A stretch of 64,000 nucleotides of DNA from an uncultured Prevotella sp. (GCA_905233825.1 CAJOFE010000008.1:80957-144956), one strand, 5' to 3'; numbered from the stretch's first letter, positions 46,211 through 55,176 are shown. Program-made: numbers and translations. Notes: generated by a model from the sequence alone, not told the origin.

Positions 46211-47497
46211 ATGAACTCGATAGCAAAGTTCTTCACTCTTTACTGGATTATCTACTATCCAACCTGCATCGCCTTTAACAACCTGCCGGGATTCTCCAGC
46301 ATCGATGAGGTGATGACAGGTGTGCTCATCGTCTATACCTTCATGATGAGGCGCCATGACAGCACTAATCCTGAGCCATGGCGGGAGTATTTTATGTTCT
46401 TGGGTATATTGGCATTTTACGTGGCCTACTCATTGATGATGAAAGTGAATGTGGCGGGGGCGGTTTGGCTCGACTTCATACAGCAGATACGTCCTTTCTC
46501 TATCATCTTCTGTACTTGGATTTTGAATCCTCGGTTTACGGAGAAGCAGAAGAAATGGATGCTGGCATCCATGGTTCTGACTTTGATATCATGGATTATA
46601 TACCATCCTGAGACGCTTGCCAGTTCGCGAGCTGAGTTCCCAGTGTTAGGACAGTTGGCCATCTGTACAGGTATGGCGTGGTATCTCTTTACCGAAGAGA
46701 CTTCGCAGAACAAGTATATTGCTTTGGCATTAGTGCTGACAGGCATGCTGGCTCCAAAGTTCAAGTTCATGGGGGAGGTGGTATGCTTCATTGCCTTGAT
46801 TTTCTTTGTCAAGAAACAACTCGACTTCCGCTCGCCCAAAACTGCCATTTTCGTGGCATTGCTCATGGCAGTCGTGATTGCCTTTACTTGGCAGAAGTTT
46901 GATGTGTATTATTATTCAGGATGGACGAATGAGGCCTTGGCACGTCCCCAGACCTATTTGACATCACTACGCATCTTAGGAGATTATTTTCCATTTGGTT
47001 CTGGTATGGGAACTTTTGCTGCCAATGGAGCTATGCAATATTATTCGCCAATATACCATGAATATGGGCTTGACCAGATTTGGGGCTTGTCACCAGCAAC
47101 AAAGTTCTTTATCTGCGATGCTTTCTATCCTTCATTAGCACAGTACGGTATTGTGGGTGTGGTGCTGTTCTGTATCTTCTGGAAACGGAGGCTGAAAGCC
47201 ATGAACGAGATTGAGGACATGCGCTACTACAGAATAGCACTGATCACTTTCTTCTGTTTGGTCATTGAACAGGCGGCAGACTCGTCATGGTTGTCGGGTA
47301 AGGGTATGGGCTATTGCATGCTGTTGGGGTTGTGCATGAATGCCAACTTTAACGCTGACAAGGACGAAGACGAAGACGAGAACGAAGACGAAGAGACTTC
47401 GTACGATAACGATAACCTTGACGTTAACCTTAACCTTGACGATAACCCCACCCCCAGCCCCTTCTCGGGCGGAGAGGGGAGTTATATATATGGATAG
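46211..47497 (+). CDS. O-antigen/capsule polymerase or ligase-like membrane protein (Wzy-like) with low-complexity C-terminus
   Basis: Polytopic; YFPFGSGMGTFAANGAMQYYSPIYHEYGL; repeat-encoded C-terminus DKDEDEDENEDEETSYDNDNLDVNLNLDDNPTPSPFSGGEGSYIYG. Confidence 0.8.
   Translation: MNSIAKFFTLYWIIYYPTCIAFNNLPGFSSIDEVMTGVLIVYTFMMRRHDSTNPEPWREYFMFLGILAFYVAYSLMMKVNVAGAVWLDFIQQIRPFSIIFCTWILNPRFTEKQKKWMLASMVLTLISWIIYHPETLASSRAEFPVLGQLAICTGMAWYLFTEETSQNKYIALALVLTGMLAPKFKFMGEVVCFIALIFFVKKQLDFRSPKTAIFVALLMAVVIAFTWQKFDVYYYSGWTNEALARPQTYLTSLRILGDYFPFGSGMGTFAANGAMQYYSPIYHEYGLDQIWGLSPATKFFICDAFYPSLAQYGIVGVVLFCIFWKRRLKAMNEIEDMRYYRIALITFFCLVIEQAADSSWLSGKGMGYCMLLGLCMNANFNADKDEDEDENEDEETSYDNDNLDVNLNLDDNPTPSPFSGGEGSYIYG
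47351..47446. repeat. RAC-NNN hexamer array at the 3' end of wzy
   Basis: GCTGAC AAGGAC GAAGAC GAAGAC GAGAAC GAAGAC ... GATAAC CTTGAC GTTAAC CTTAAC CTTGAC GATAAC. Confidence 0.88.
47447..47485. repeat. Palindromic element at the 3' end of wzy, abutting the hexamer array
   Basis: CCCACCCCCAGCCCCTTCTCGGGCGGAGAGGGGAG, encoding PTPSPFSGGEGS. Confidence 0.7.
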
Positions 47498-47593
47498 GAC
47501 GTCGCTGATAGGGAGAAAGACGGCACTAAGTCGGGAGTTTAGTCCCATGAAGTCGGGAGCGAGAAGGCTTTTCCCGAGTACCGACCCCTCGCT

Positions 47594-47659
47594 CGGCATA
47601 TGCGGGGCGCGGGGTCGGCATATGCGGGTCGGGGGCTCCGCATATAAGGGGCCCGGGCT
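47594..47659. repeat. GC-rich 22-bp tandem repeat, three units
   Basis: CGGCATATGCGGGGCGCGGGGT / CGGCATATGCGGGTCGGGGGCT / CCGCATATAAGGGGCCCGGGCT. Confidence 0.85.
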
Positions 47660-47688
47660 CCGTACTTATTTTCAATTAAGGTTAAATC

Positions 47689-48243
47689 ATGGATAATATA
47701 TTTGTTAAATTAAGTCTCGTGCCAGCATGGCTGTGGGATAGGTTGTGGGCTCCTGTGTGGAAGTGTGGGATGAAGCACTGTGGCAAGGGTGTCTATCTGC
47801 GCCCGATGTCATCGGACATCAAAGGTTTGGAAAATCTGTCGATAGGTGACGGCACGTCCATTCCCAAAGGCAGCACGTTCTATTGCACCAAGGCTCCGCT
47901 GACCATCGGAAGGAAAGTGATCTTCGGGCCTCGTCCTACCATCATCACTGGTGACCATCGCATTGACCTGATAGGGAAATATATCATAGATGTGACAGTT
48001 GACGAAAAACTGCCAGAGAATGACTTACCCGTAGTGATTGAGGATGATGTGTGGTGTGGAGCGAATGTGACGATTCTGAAAGGTGTGACCATTGGGCGTG
48101 GAAGTATCATTGCTGCCGGAGCTGTGGTGACGCAGTCGTTTCCTCCTTATTCTATTATAGGTGGCGTTCCCGCCAAACTTCTGAAGATGCGGTTTACCGA
48201 GGAGGAGATTCGTGAGCATGAGATACTTTTGGTTAGGAAATAG
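47689..48243 (+). CDS. Left-handed beta-helix acyltransferase (WbbJ/LacA-like)
   Basis: VVIEDDVWCGANVTILKGVTIGRGSIIAAGAVVTQSFPPYSIIGGVPAKLLKMRF. Confidence 0.9.
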   Translation: MDNIFVKLSLVPAWLWDRLWAPVWKCGMKHCGKGVYLRPMSSDIKGLENLSIGDGTSIPKGSTFYCTKAPLTIGRKVIFGPRPTIITGDHRIDLIGKYIIDVTVDEKLPENDLPVVIEDDVWCGANVTILKGVTIGRGSIIAAGAVVTQSFPPYSIIGGVPAKLLKMRFTEEEIREHEILLVRK

Positions 48244-48345
48244 TTTACGGTTTACGGTTTACGGTTGAGGGTTTACGGTTGAGGGTTTACGGTTGAGGGT
48301 TTACGGTTGAGGGTTTACGGTTGAGGGTTTACGGTTGAGGTTAAG
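48243..48345. repeat. Heptamer array (TTTACGG/TTGAGGG), left flank of four-helix copy 3
   Basis: TTTACGG x3, then alternating TTGAGGG/TTTACGG. Confidence 0.93.
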
Positions 48346-48349
48346 AGTT

Positions 48350-48727
48350 ATGGCTTACGCATTTGAGAATTTAAACGCTTGGCAAGAGGCAAGGAAACTT
48401 GTCGTATCTGTCTATCAGTTGTTAGATAGCTTCCCAAATTTTGAGAAATATGCACTATGTGACCAGATAAGGAGGTCGATAGTGTCTGTGCCATCGAATC
48501 TCGCAGAAGGCAGTGGCAGAATCTCAATAAAGGAACAACTTCATTTTTATGAAATAGCATACGGTTCTCTTATGGAAGCATATAACCAGCTTATCATTGC
48601 GGCGGATCTTAAATATATAAAGGAGGAGAATCTTCATGGATTACGTCCTCAGATAGATAGCGTAGCCAGAAAATTGAACGGACTCCACGCTTCTTTGCTC
48701 AAACAATTGAACAACGTTAAACAGTAA
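48350..48727 (+). CDS. Four-helix bundle protein (S23/IVS family), copy 3
   Basis: MAYAFENLNAWQEARKLVVSVYQLL...YALCDQIRRSIVSVPSNLAEGSGRISIKEQLHFYEIAYGSLMEAYNQLIIA. Confidence 0.93.
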   Translation: MAYAFENLNAWQEARKLVVSVYQLLDSFPNFEKYALCDQIRRSIVSVPSNLAEGSGRISIKEQLHFYEIAYGSLMEAYNQLIIAADLKYIKEENLHGLRPQIDSVARKLNGLHASLLKQLNNVKQ

Positions 48728-48779
48728 ACGTTAAACGGTAAACAGTAAACGATAAACGGTAAACAGTAAACGATAACGT
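48714..48779. repeat. Heptamer array (TAAACNN), right flank of four-helix copy 3
   Basis: TAAACAG TAAACGT TAAACGG TAAACAG TAAACGA TAAACGG TAAACAG TAAACGA. Confidence 0.93.
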
Positions 48780-48782
48780 TTC

Positions 48783-49850
48783 ATGAAAAAAGTCCTAGTC
48801 GTTGGTAGTGCCGAAAAGAGCAGGGGAGGTGTGGCATCGGTCATTAGGCTGATGAAGAAGATGCCCGTGTGGCAGGAATATGGCTGCTATTGGCTTGGAA
48901 CGCAGATACAACGGAACTACGCATGGAAACTGTGGTATGCCGTGAAGACAAACATCATTGCTCTGTTCATCGTCTGGCGGTATGACATCGTGCATTTCCA
49001 TACTGTCCCTGACCGTCAGTCGCTTATCATTCAGCTTCCTATATTCCTCTTGGCACGGTTGGGCAGAAAACGTATCCTCATGCATATTCACATGGGTAAC
49101 CAACTGAAGAATCATACTGACAATGGACTGTTCAAATGGTGCCTGAAACGGGCAGACCTCATCATCCTGCTTGCCAAGAAGTGGCAGGAGTTGTTTCAAG
49201 AACAATACGCTGACGTGAATACACCTACGACGGTACTCTATAACCCTTGTGAGATAGTGCCTGAAGTGCCGTTTGAGGAAAAGGAGCATATCATCATCAT
49301 GGCGGCACTCTTCAATGACAATAAAGCTCCTGACCTATTGCTACGTGCATGGCAGAAAATACTTAACGATAACGTTAACCTTAACCCTAACCTTGACGAT
49401 AACCTTAACGGGTGGAAGATATACATGTTGGGCAATGGCGAAGTGGAACGCTTTCGGCAGATGGCAGCAGAGATGGGACTTGCAGATAGTGTCACTTTCA
49501 CGGGCTATGTCACGGGCAAAGAGAAAGAGGAAATCTTCCGTCGTGCTAGCATCTGCTGCGTTTGCTCCTACGAAGAGGGCTTCCCCATGGTGGTGTTGGA
49601 GTCATGGGCGTATGGCATCTGTGTGATAACAACGCCTGTGGGTGGTCTGCCTGAGGTATTGGAGGACGGTCGTAACGCCTTGGTCTTCGACTTCGGTGAC
49701 TGGCAACAGTTAGCCAGTCACTTGGATCGACTGATAAGCGCCCCAGAACAGCGCAAATCTTTAGCCAACTATTCCCGTCGGTTTGTTACGAACCATTTCT
49801 CGCCAATGCAATTCAATACAGAATTAGTAGAGATATACCAAAGACAATAA
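48783..49850 (+). CDS. Glycosyltransferase family 4
   Basis: VVGSAEKSRGGVASVIRLMKKMP...YEEGFPMVVLESWAYGICVITTPVGGLPEVLEDG. Confidence 0.9.
   Translation: MKKVLVVGSAEKSRGGVASVIRLMKKMPVWQEYGCYWLGTQIQRNYAWKLWYAVKTNIIALFIVWRYDIVHFHTVPDRQSLIIQLPIFLLARLGRKRILMHIHMGNQLKNHTDNGLFKWCLKRADLIILLAKKWQELFQEQYADVNTPTTVLYNPCEIVPEVPFEEKEHIIIMAALFNDNKAPDLLLRAWQKILNDNVNLNPNLDDNLNGWKIYMLGNGEVERFRQMAAEMGLADSVTFTGYVTGKEKEEIFRRASICCVCSYEEGFPMVVLESWAYGICVITTPVGGLPEVLEDGRNALVFDFGDWQQLASHLDRLISAPEQRKSLANYSRRFVTNHFSPMQFNTELVEIYQRQ
49362..49412. repeat. RAC-NNN hexamer array inside a GT4 gene
   Basis: CTTAACGATAACGTTAACCTTAACCCTAACCTTGACGATAACCTTAACGGG, encoding LNDNVNLNPNLDDNLNG. Confidence 0.88.
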
Positions 49851-49860
49851 TACGGTATTT

Positions 49861-50934
49861 ATGTCGCAATCCAAAGTCTCACTTGTTTTCCCCTGTTGGC
49901 ATGCCGCTCAACACATGCAGCATGTGTTGGAGGATCTGCAGGCTCAGACTTTCAAGGACTTTGAGGCCATTTTGGTAAATGATGGTGACGATGGTCAAGT
50001 AGAGGCTATGGAGGCCATTGCAGCTCAGGACAGCCGCATACGCATCGTTAACCTGCCACAGAATAGTGGCGTTGCTGCAGCTCGAAATGCGGGTACAGAC
50101 GCAGTTACTTCGGAGTGGGTGACATATCCCGATCCAGATGATCGCTTCGGGGCGAACTACGTAAAAAGTCTGTATGAGGCAGTGGATGGTACTGACGTAG
50201 AGATGGCATGCGGAGGGTTCTCAAAACACATTGTTGAAAATTGTGGCATCTTACATCAGTATATTAATACTAATGGCGATCCCAAGATAATGGATATTGC
50301 TTCGGGGTATGAACTGATGCTTCACTCTGGTGTTTTTTCTTTTGCATGGAACAAACTCTACAATGTGGAGATCATGAGGAAAAACAATCTACGACAAGAC
50401 CTTCATTTTCAGATATCACAGGACTATGCTTTTAATATGATATATTTTACTTTTTGTAAAATGGTGGGGTTGGTAAGTAATTGTGACTATATTTACAATC
50501 ACTATCAGAATGGTAGCAACGGTAATCGGTTTCATCCTTTATTTTTTCAATATAAACTTGAAATAGTTGGCTTGCGTGAGAATTTTCATCGTATTATTGG
50601 TTGGCCAGAATCACGAATATCAGAAGTGCGTCAAGAAGAAATAAGCAAAGAATCATTCCAATATGTTAAGCGTTTTTATGCTTTCAATTCTCAGTTTTCT
50701 ATACGCGATATAGCAAAAGAAATAAAGAAAAACTATTTATCCCAACCCAACATTGTCAATGCTGTTAAAAAGACTGATCCTGGGAAAGACTACATCAAGC
50801 GTATTTTTCGTTTCTTAACAAAATTAGGAAGTTCGTACACTATGGCCATCACGTTTCGCATCATGTTTGCAGTTCGTTCCCATTTTGCAACATTATACGC
50901 ACGAAAGAGAAATCTATTAAGGGGAAATTTGTAA
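49861..50934 (+). CDS. Glycosyltransferase family 2
   Basis: VSLVFPCWHAAQHMQHVLEDLQAQTFKDFEAILVNDGDDGQ...WVTYPDPDDRF. Confidence 0.87.
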   Translation: MSQSKVSLVFPCWHAAQHMQHVLEDLQAQTFKDFEAILVNDGDDGQVEAMEAIAAQDSRIRIVNLPQNSGVAAARNAGTDAVTSEWVTYPDPDDRFGANYVKSLYEAVDGTDVEMACGGFSKHIVENCGILHQYINTNGDPKIMDIASGYELMLHSGVFSFAWNKLYNVEIMRKNNLRQDLHFQISQDYAFNMIYFTFCKMVGLVSNCDYIYNHYQNGSNGNRFHPLFFQYKLEIVGLRENFHRIIGWPESRISEVRQEEISKESFQYVKRFYAFNSQFSIRDIAKEIKKNYLSQPNIVNAVKKTDPGKDYIKRIFRFLTKLGSSYTMAITFRIMFAVRSHFATLYARKRNLLRGNL

Positions 50935-50961
50935 AATGTACTCTTTTTTACTAGTTATTCT

Positions 50962-51933
50962 ATGGACAATTTTGATATTATAGCATGCTTTGATAGTGGT
51001 TTTGTAATGACTACAGGAGTTATGATGTATTCTGTGTGCGTAAATAACCCTGATATGGAAATTGTTTTCCATCTTTTGGTGGATAAAAGTGTTGTTGAGG
51101 AAGAGAAGAAGAGTCTAATGAAAACAGTAACTGCTTTTGCTGGAAAAAAAATCGTGTTTTACGATATTGATGGTAATAGTGTAAAACATTATGGAAAAAA
51201 AAGAAAGAATGACAATCACATTTCCTTGGCAACATTTTATAGGTTATACATTTCTGATATCCTGCCTCAAAACATTCACAAAGTACTTTATCTGGATGGC
51301 GATATCATAGTGAGGCATTCCTTGTCGTCATTATGGCATATTAGCTTAGATGGAGTTCCTCTAGCAGCCATTCCAGACTCTTTGTCTAGCAATAAAAGTT
51401 TATACAATCGACTAGGTTATCCTTATGAATATGGATATTTCAATGCTGGAGTTATGCTTATCAACCTTGACTACTGGCGTGAGCATGAAGTTACGAAGTT
51501 GTTTTCTGAATATATAATGGAAGTAAAAGAAAAATTAATTTATGGTGATCAAGACATATTGAATGCTGTTTTCTTCGATAAGAAATTGTTGCTGCCTACG
51601 AAATACAATTTAATTGCTGAGTTTCTTCATCCATGGTTAAAACTGCATGAGTTGATTGACCCAGAAGAATTGCAGGATGCTATGAAGAATCCGATAATTC
51701 TTCATTATACAGGAGAGAAACCTTGGGCTCATTGGTATAATATTACTGACAATCACCCTTATGCATCTACTTTTTTCAAATATCAACAACAGACTTGCTG
51801 GAAGGATTGGACCGTCAAAGATCGTCGTCCGATGAATATGCGTCTAAGACACTTTGTTGCCAATTTACTGAGAAGTTTGAAACTGAAGTCACCAGTTCCA
51901 CGCAATTATATTGATATGCCTCCAATTGACTGA
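50962..51933 (+). CDS. Glycosyltransferase family 8, copy 1
   Basis: SLATFYRLYISDILPQNIHKVLYLDGDIIV...YFNAGVMLINLDYWREH. Confidence 0.9.
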   Translation: MDNFDIIACFDSGFVMTTGVMMYSVCVNNPDMEIVFHLLVDKSVVEEEKKSLMKTVTAFAGKKIVFYDIDGNSVKHYGKKRKNDNHISLATFYRLYISDILPQNIHKVLYLDGDIIVRHSLSSLWHISLDGVPLAAIPDSLSSNKSLYNRLGYPYEYGYFNAGVMLINLDYWREHEVTKLFSEYIMEVKEKLIYGDQDILNAVFFDKKLLLPTKYNLIAEFLHPWLKLHELIDPEELQDAMKNPIILHYTGEKPWAHWYNITDNHPYASTFFKYQQQTCWKDWTVKDRRPMNMRLRHFVANLLRSLKLKSPVPRNYIDMPPID

Positions 51934-51959
51934 ACGTTAGGGTTGATAAGATAAGAAAA

Positions 51960-52091
51960 ATGAGTGCGGTAAAAATTTCGGTAGTGGTTCCTTGCTACAA
52001 TGTGGAGCAATATATCTGGCGTGGGTTGGACTCCATATTGGCACAGACTTTGCAGGAGTGGGAAGCCATTCTAAGTTTTAGTAAATTTTAG
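51960..52091 (+). pseudogene. 5' fragment of a GT2 gene (43 codons), close homolog of the start of the gene at 55177
   Basis: MSAVKISVVVPCYNVEQYIWRGLDSILAQTLQEWEAILSFSKF* versus MSDTKISVVVPCYNVEQYIRRGLDSILAQTMQEWEAILVDDG. Confidence 0.85.
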
Positions 52092-52113
52092 TAGAATATC
52101 AACGATTGTTCCT

Positions 52114-52977
52114 ATGGAGAAAATAGAAATTGTGGCATGCCTTGATAATAGGTTCGTAATGACTACGGGAGTTATGATGTATTCTGTATGTGTGAATAAT
52201 CCTGATACGGTAATTATTTTCCATCTTTTGGTGGATAAAAGTGTCACTGATGAAGAGAAGAACAGTCTAATGGAAACAGTAACCGCTTTTGCTGGAAAAG
52301 AAACCGTGTTTTACGATATTGATGGTAATAGTGTAAAACATTATGGGAAAAAAAGAAAGAATGACAATCGCATTTCCTTGGCAACATTTTATAGGTTACA
52401 CATTTCTGATGTCCTGCCTCAAAACATTCACAAAGTACTTTATCTGGATGGTGACATTATCGTGAGGCGCACCTTGTTGCCATTATGGAACGTTAGCCTG
52501 CATGGAGTGTCTATTGCAGCAGTGCCTTTTCCATCGTCTGGAAACAAAGACCATTGTAAACGGTTAGGATATCCTTACCAATATGGATATTTCAATGCTG
52601 GAGTTATGCTCGTCAACCTTGACTACTGGCGTGAGCATGAAGTTACGAAGTTGTTTTCTGACTATATAATGGAAGTTAAAGAAAAATTAATTTATGGTGA
52701 TCAAGACATATTGAATACTGTCTTCTTCGATAAGAAATTGTTGCTGCCTATGAAATACAATTTTTCAAGCGATTATTTATTTCGATGGAGGCAAAAACAT
52801 GAGGGAATAAATCAAGAAGAATTGCATGAGGCCATAAGAGATCCTGTTATTGTTCATTTTACAGGAGGAAAACCATGGCTACGTTGGAACAACCAGTGCG
52901 ATTCTCATCCATATGCCTCTACTTTCTTCAAATATCAACAACAGACTCGTTGGAAGGACTGGCCAATCGAAGATTAA
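52114..52977 (+). CDS. Glycosyltransferase family 8, copy 2 (stop codon shortens it; homologous frame continues to 53085)
   Basis: Near duplicate of 50962..51933; after the TAA the frame continues as RPLGMRLHQFTANIFRMLKLKSPVPRVFIEIPPID*. Confidence 0.88.
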   Translation: MEKIEIVACLDNRFVMTTGVMMYSVCVNNPDTVIIFHLLVDKSVTDEEKNSLMETVTAFAGKETVFYDIDGNSVKHYGKKRKNDNRISLATFYRLHISDVLPQNIHKVLYLDGDIIVRRTLLPLWNVSLHGVSIAAVPFPSSGNKDHCKRLGYPYQYGYFNAGVMLVNLDYWREHEVTKLFSDYIMEVKEKLIYGDQDILNTVFFDKKLLLPMKYNFSSDYLFRWRQKHEGINQEELHEAIRDPVIVHFTGGKPWLRWNNQCDSHPYASTFFKYQQQTRWKDWPIED

Positions 52978-53180
52978 CGTCCATTGGGTATGCGCTTACA
53001 CCAATTCACTGCCAACATATTTAGGATGTTAAAACTAAAGTCACCAGTTCCACGAGTATTTATAGAAATTCCTCCAATAGACTGAAAGATGAAATAGAAA
53101 ATAATAACCTGTTACTTGCACCCATACCTGCCGTGAGTACAACAATAGAAAATCATTCTCAACATACTTCTTTTTGAACA

Positions 53181-54176
53181 ATGGATACTCAAATTGTTTA
53201 CATAGTAGTCAGTACTCCACAGGACTTCTTTCTTGAAGAACTGTGGGCTTCACTTTATTCCTTACGCCAATTTCATCCGGAGGCAAGAGTCGTCGTGTTG
53301 ACAGATGAGCCTACCGCCACGCGCATCAACGCATCCACTTACCAGCAGTTGCGCTCAATGATGACAGAACTGAAGACAGTGCCCGTCACAAAAGAATATG
53401 ATGGAAAGCAGCGGTCACGCGTGCTAAAAACCAACATCCGCAACCTTATTGATGGTGATTTCATTTTTATAGATACAGACACCATCATTACGGCATCGCT
53501 TGAAGAAATTGATAATCTTGACATTAAAAACCTGGCAATGGTTCCTGATATTCATCTTCACTCATTTGTCAAAGAAAGGACGGATTTGCTTTCAGTTCCC
53601 ATCATCATAGAAAATGTATATGGTACAGATGCGAATGATCTTCCCATCTATTTTAATTCAGGAGTATCTTTGGTTAGGGACAATGCACTCACTCGTAAGT
53701 TTTTCACAAAGTGGCACGAGAACTGGCTTATTTCCCTTAGCAAAGGAATAGATACCGACCAACAGGCACTGGCCTACACCAACCATTGTTTTGGAAATGT
53801 TATTGAACTAATGCCTGATGCCTATAATTGCCAGTTGATGTATGGAGCCAAATACCTGCAAGAGGCAAAGATTCTGCACATCTATCGCAATCCCCAACTT
53901 TGCATGGGTGACTATCCTACACGACATCTGTGGAACATATACCCTAAAATACGACAGGAAGGGAAACTGACCGATGAAATGGCAGCTGTTCTTATGGCTG
54001 CAAAAAGCCAACTATCGGCATCATCATGTATTGTCAACAGTGAAGACATGGGGTTCTTACGTTGCAAATTTTATAAACTTTACAAACTGAATAAATTCCA
54101 TTTACGATGGCTTATAGACAAGTTTAACCGTTGGGCTACCCAAAGAGAAAACAAAAGGAAGATAAGAATAGTATGA
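53181..54176 (+). CDS. Putative nucleotide-diphospho-sugar transferase (GT8-like)
   Basis: FFLEELWASLYSLRQFHPEARVVVLTDEPT...DGDFIFIDTDTIITASLEEI. Confidence 0.7.
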   Translation: MDTQIVYIVVSTPQDFFLEELWASLYSLRQFHPEARVVVLTDEPTATRINASTYQQLRSMMTELKTVPVTKEYDGKQRSRVLKTNIRNLIDGDFIFIDTDTIITASLEEIDNLDIKNLAMVPDIHLHSFVKERTDLLSVPIIIENVYGTDANDLPIYFNSGVSLVRDNALTRKFFTKWHENWLISLSKGIDTDQQALAYTNHCFGNVIELMPDAYNCQLMYGAKYLQEAKILHIYRNPQLCMGDYPTRHLWNIYPKIRQEGKLTDEMAAVLMAAKSQLSASSCIVNSEDMGFLRCKFYKLYKLNKFHLRWLIDKFNRWATQRENKRKIRIV

Positions 54177-55162
54177 AGAAGAACGACATTGATTTCGTCA
54201 TAATCTGGGTGGATGATTCTGACCCAAAGTGGCAGGCAGAACGGCGGAAATATGCATCCGAGGATGACAACTTTATGAACGTGAATAATTGCCGTTACCG
54301 TGACTGGGGGCTGCTACCCTATTGGTTCCGCAGTGTGGAGCAGTATGCGCCATGGGTGAAGAAGATACATTTCGTGACCTGTGGTCAATATCCCAAATGG
54401 CTCAATCTGGAGCATCCAAAGCTGAACTTCGTCAAGCATGAGGACTATATACCAAAAGATTATCTACCAACATTCAGTGCATTTCCTATTGAACTGAACC
54501 TGCACCGCATAGAGGATTTGGCAGAGCAATTTGTCTATTTCAATGATGATATGTTTGTCACAGCTCCTGTCAGACCTAAAGACTTTTTTATTGACGGACT
54601 GCCAAGGGATATAGCTTTACGTACCATACCGCTAATAGGCGACATAGGAATGAACAATCTGAATAGTATTAACATCATCGATAAGGAGTTTTATTTCCCT
54701 TCACAGTTCAAAAAGAACTTCTGGAAATGGATGAACTATCGATATGGTATTCAATGTCTGCGTAACCTACATCTGCTACCTTACAAGTATTTCACTGGGG
54801 TGAAGAACACGCATGTGGCCAATTCATTTAGGAAGAAGACGTTTGAAGAAGTGTGGCAGAAATATGGTGATGTGCTTGACAAAACCTGTCGCCATCGGTT
54901 CCGCAGTCCCTTAGATGTGAATCAGTGGCTGATGAAATACTGGCAAATCGTGTCGGGAGAGTTCTATCCACAACGGTATAGTTTCGGCAAACATTTTTTT
55001 GTCACCCAAACAAAAGAAATAGAGCGGGAACTTAACAAGAAACGCATCAAGTTGCTTTGTGTGAATGACTACGAGGGTGCGACCAATTTCCCGCAACTGA
55101 AGGAAGAGATGATTAGGATATTCCAGCACATATTCCCTATCAAATCGACGTTTGAATTGTAA
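54173..55162 (+). CDS. Stealth-family capsular polysaccharide phosphotransferase
   Basis: CR1 IDFVIIWVDDSDPKWQAERRKY, CR2 FVYFNDDMFVTAPVRPKDFF, CR3 HRFRSPLDVNQWLMKYW, CR4 VNDYEGATNFPQLKEEM. Confidence 0.9.
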   Translation: MKKNDIDFVIIWVDDSDPKWQAERRKYASEDDNFMNVNNCRYRDWGLLPYWFRSVEQYAPWVKKIHFVTCGQYPKWLNLEHPKLNFVKHEDYIPKDYLPTFSAFPIELNLHRIEDLAEQFVYFNDDMFVTAPVRPKDFFIDGLPRDIALRTIPLIGDIGMNNLNSINIIDKEFYFPSQFKKNFWKWMNYRYGIQCLRNLHLLPYKYFTGVKNTHVANSFRKKTFEEVWQKYGDVLDKTCRHRFRSPLDVNQWLMKYWQIVSGEFYPQRYSFGKHFFVTQTKEIERELNKKRIKLLCVNDYEGATNFPQLKEEMIRIFQHIFPIKSTFEL

Positions 55163-55176
55163 TATAGGAGAACAAA

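Noticed and set aside
47340-47696. ORF MPTLTLTRTKTKTRTK... on the plus strand and similar low-complexity ORFs
   Set aside because: Out-of-frame translations of the hexamer array overlapping the wzy gene.
48243-48345. Possible CRISPR or iteron origin at the TTTACGG array
   Set aside because: Units are only seven bases and contiguous with no spacers; no replication gene adjacent.
52973-53085. Stop-codon recoding of TAA in the GT8 copy and the four-helix copy
   Set aside because: Simple nonsense mutation is enough; standard genes in the window use TAA, TAG and TGA as normal stops and no recoding signal was seen.
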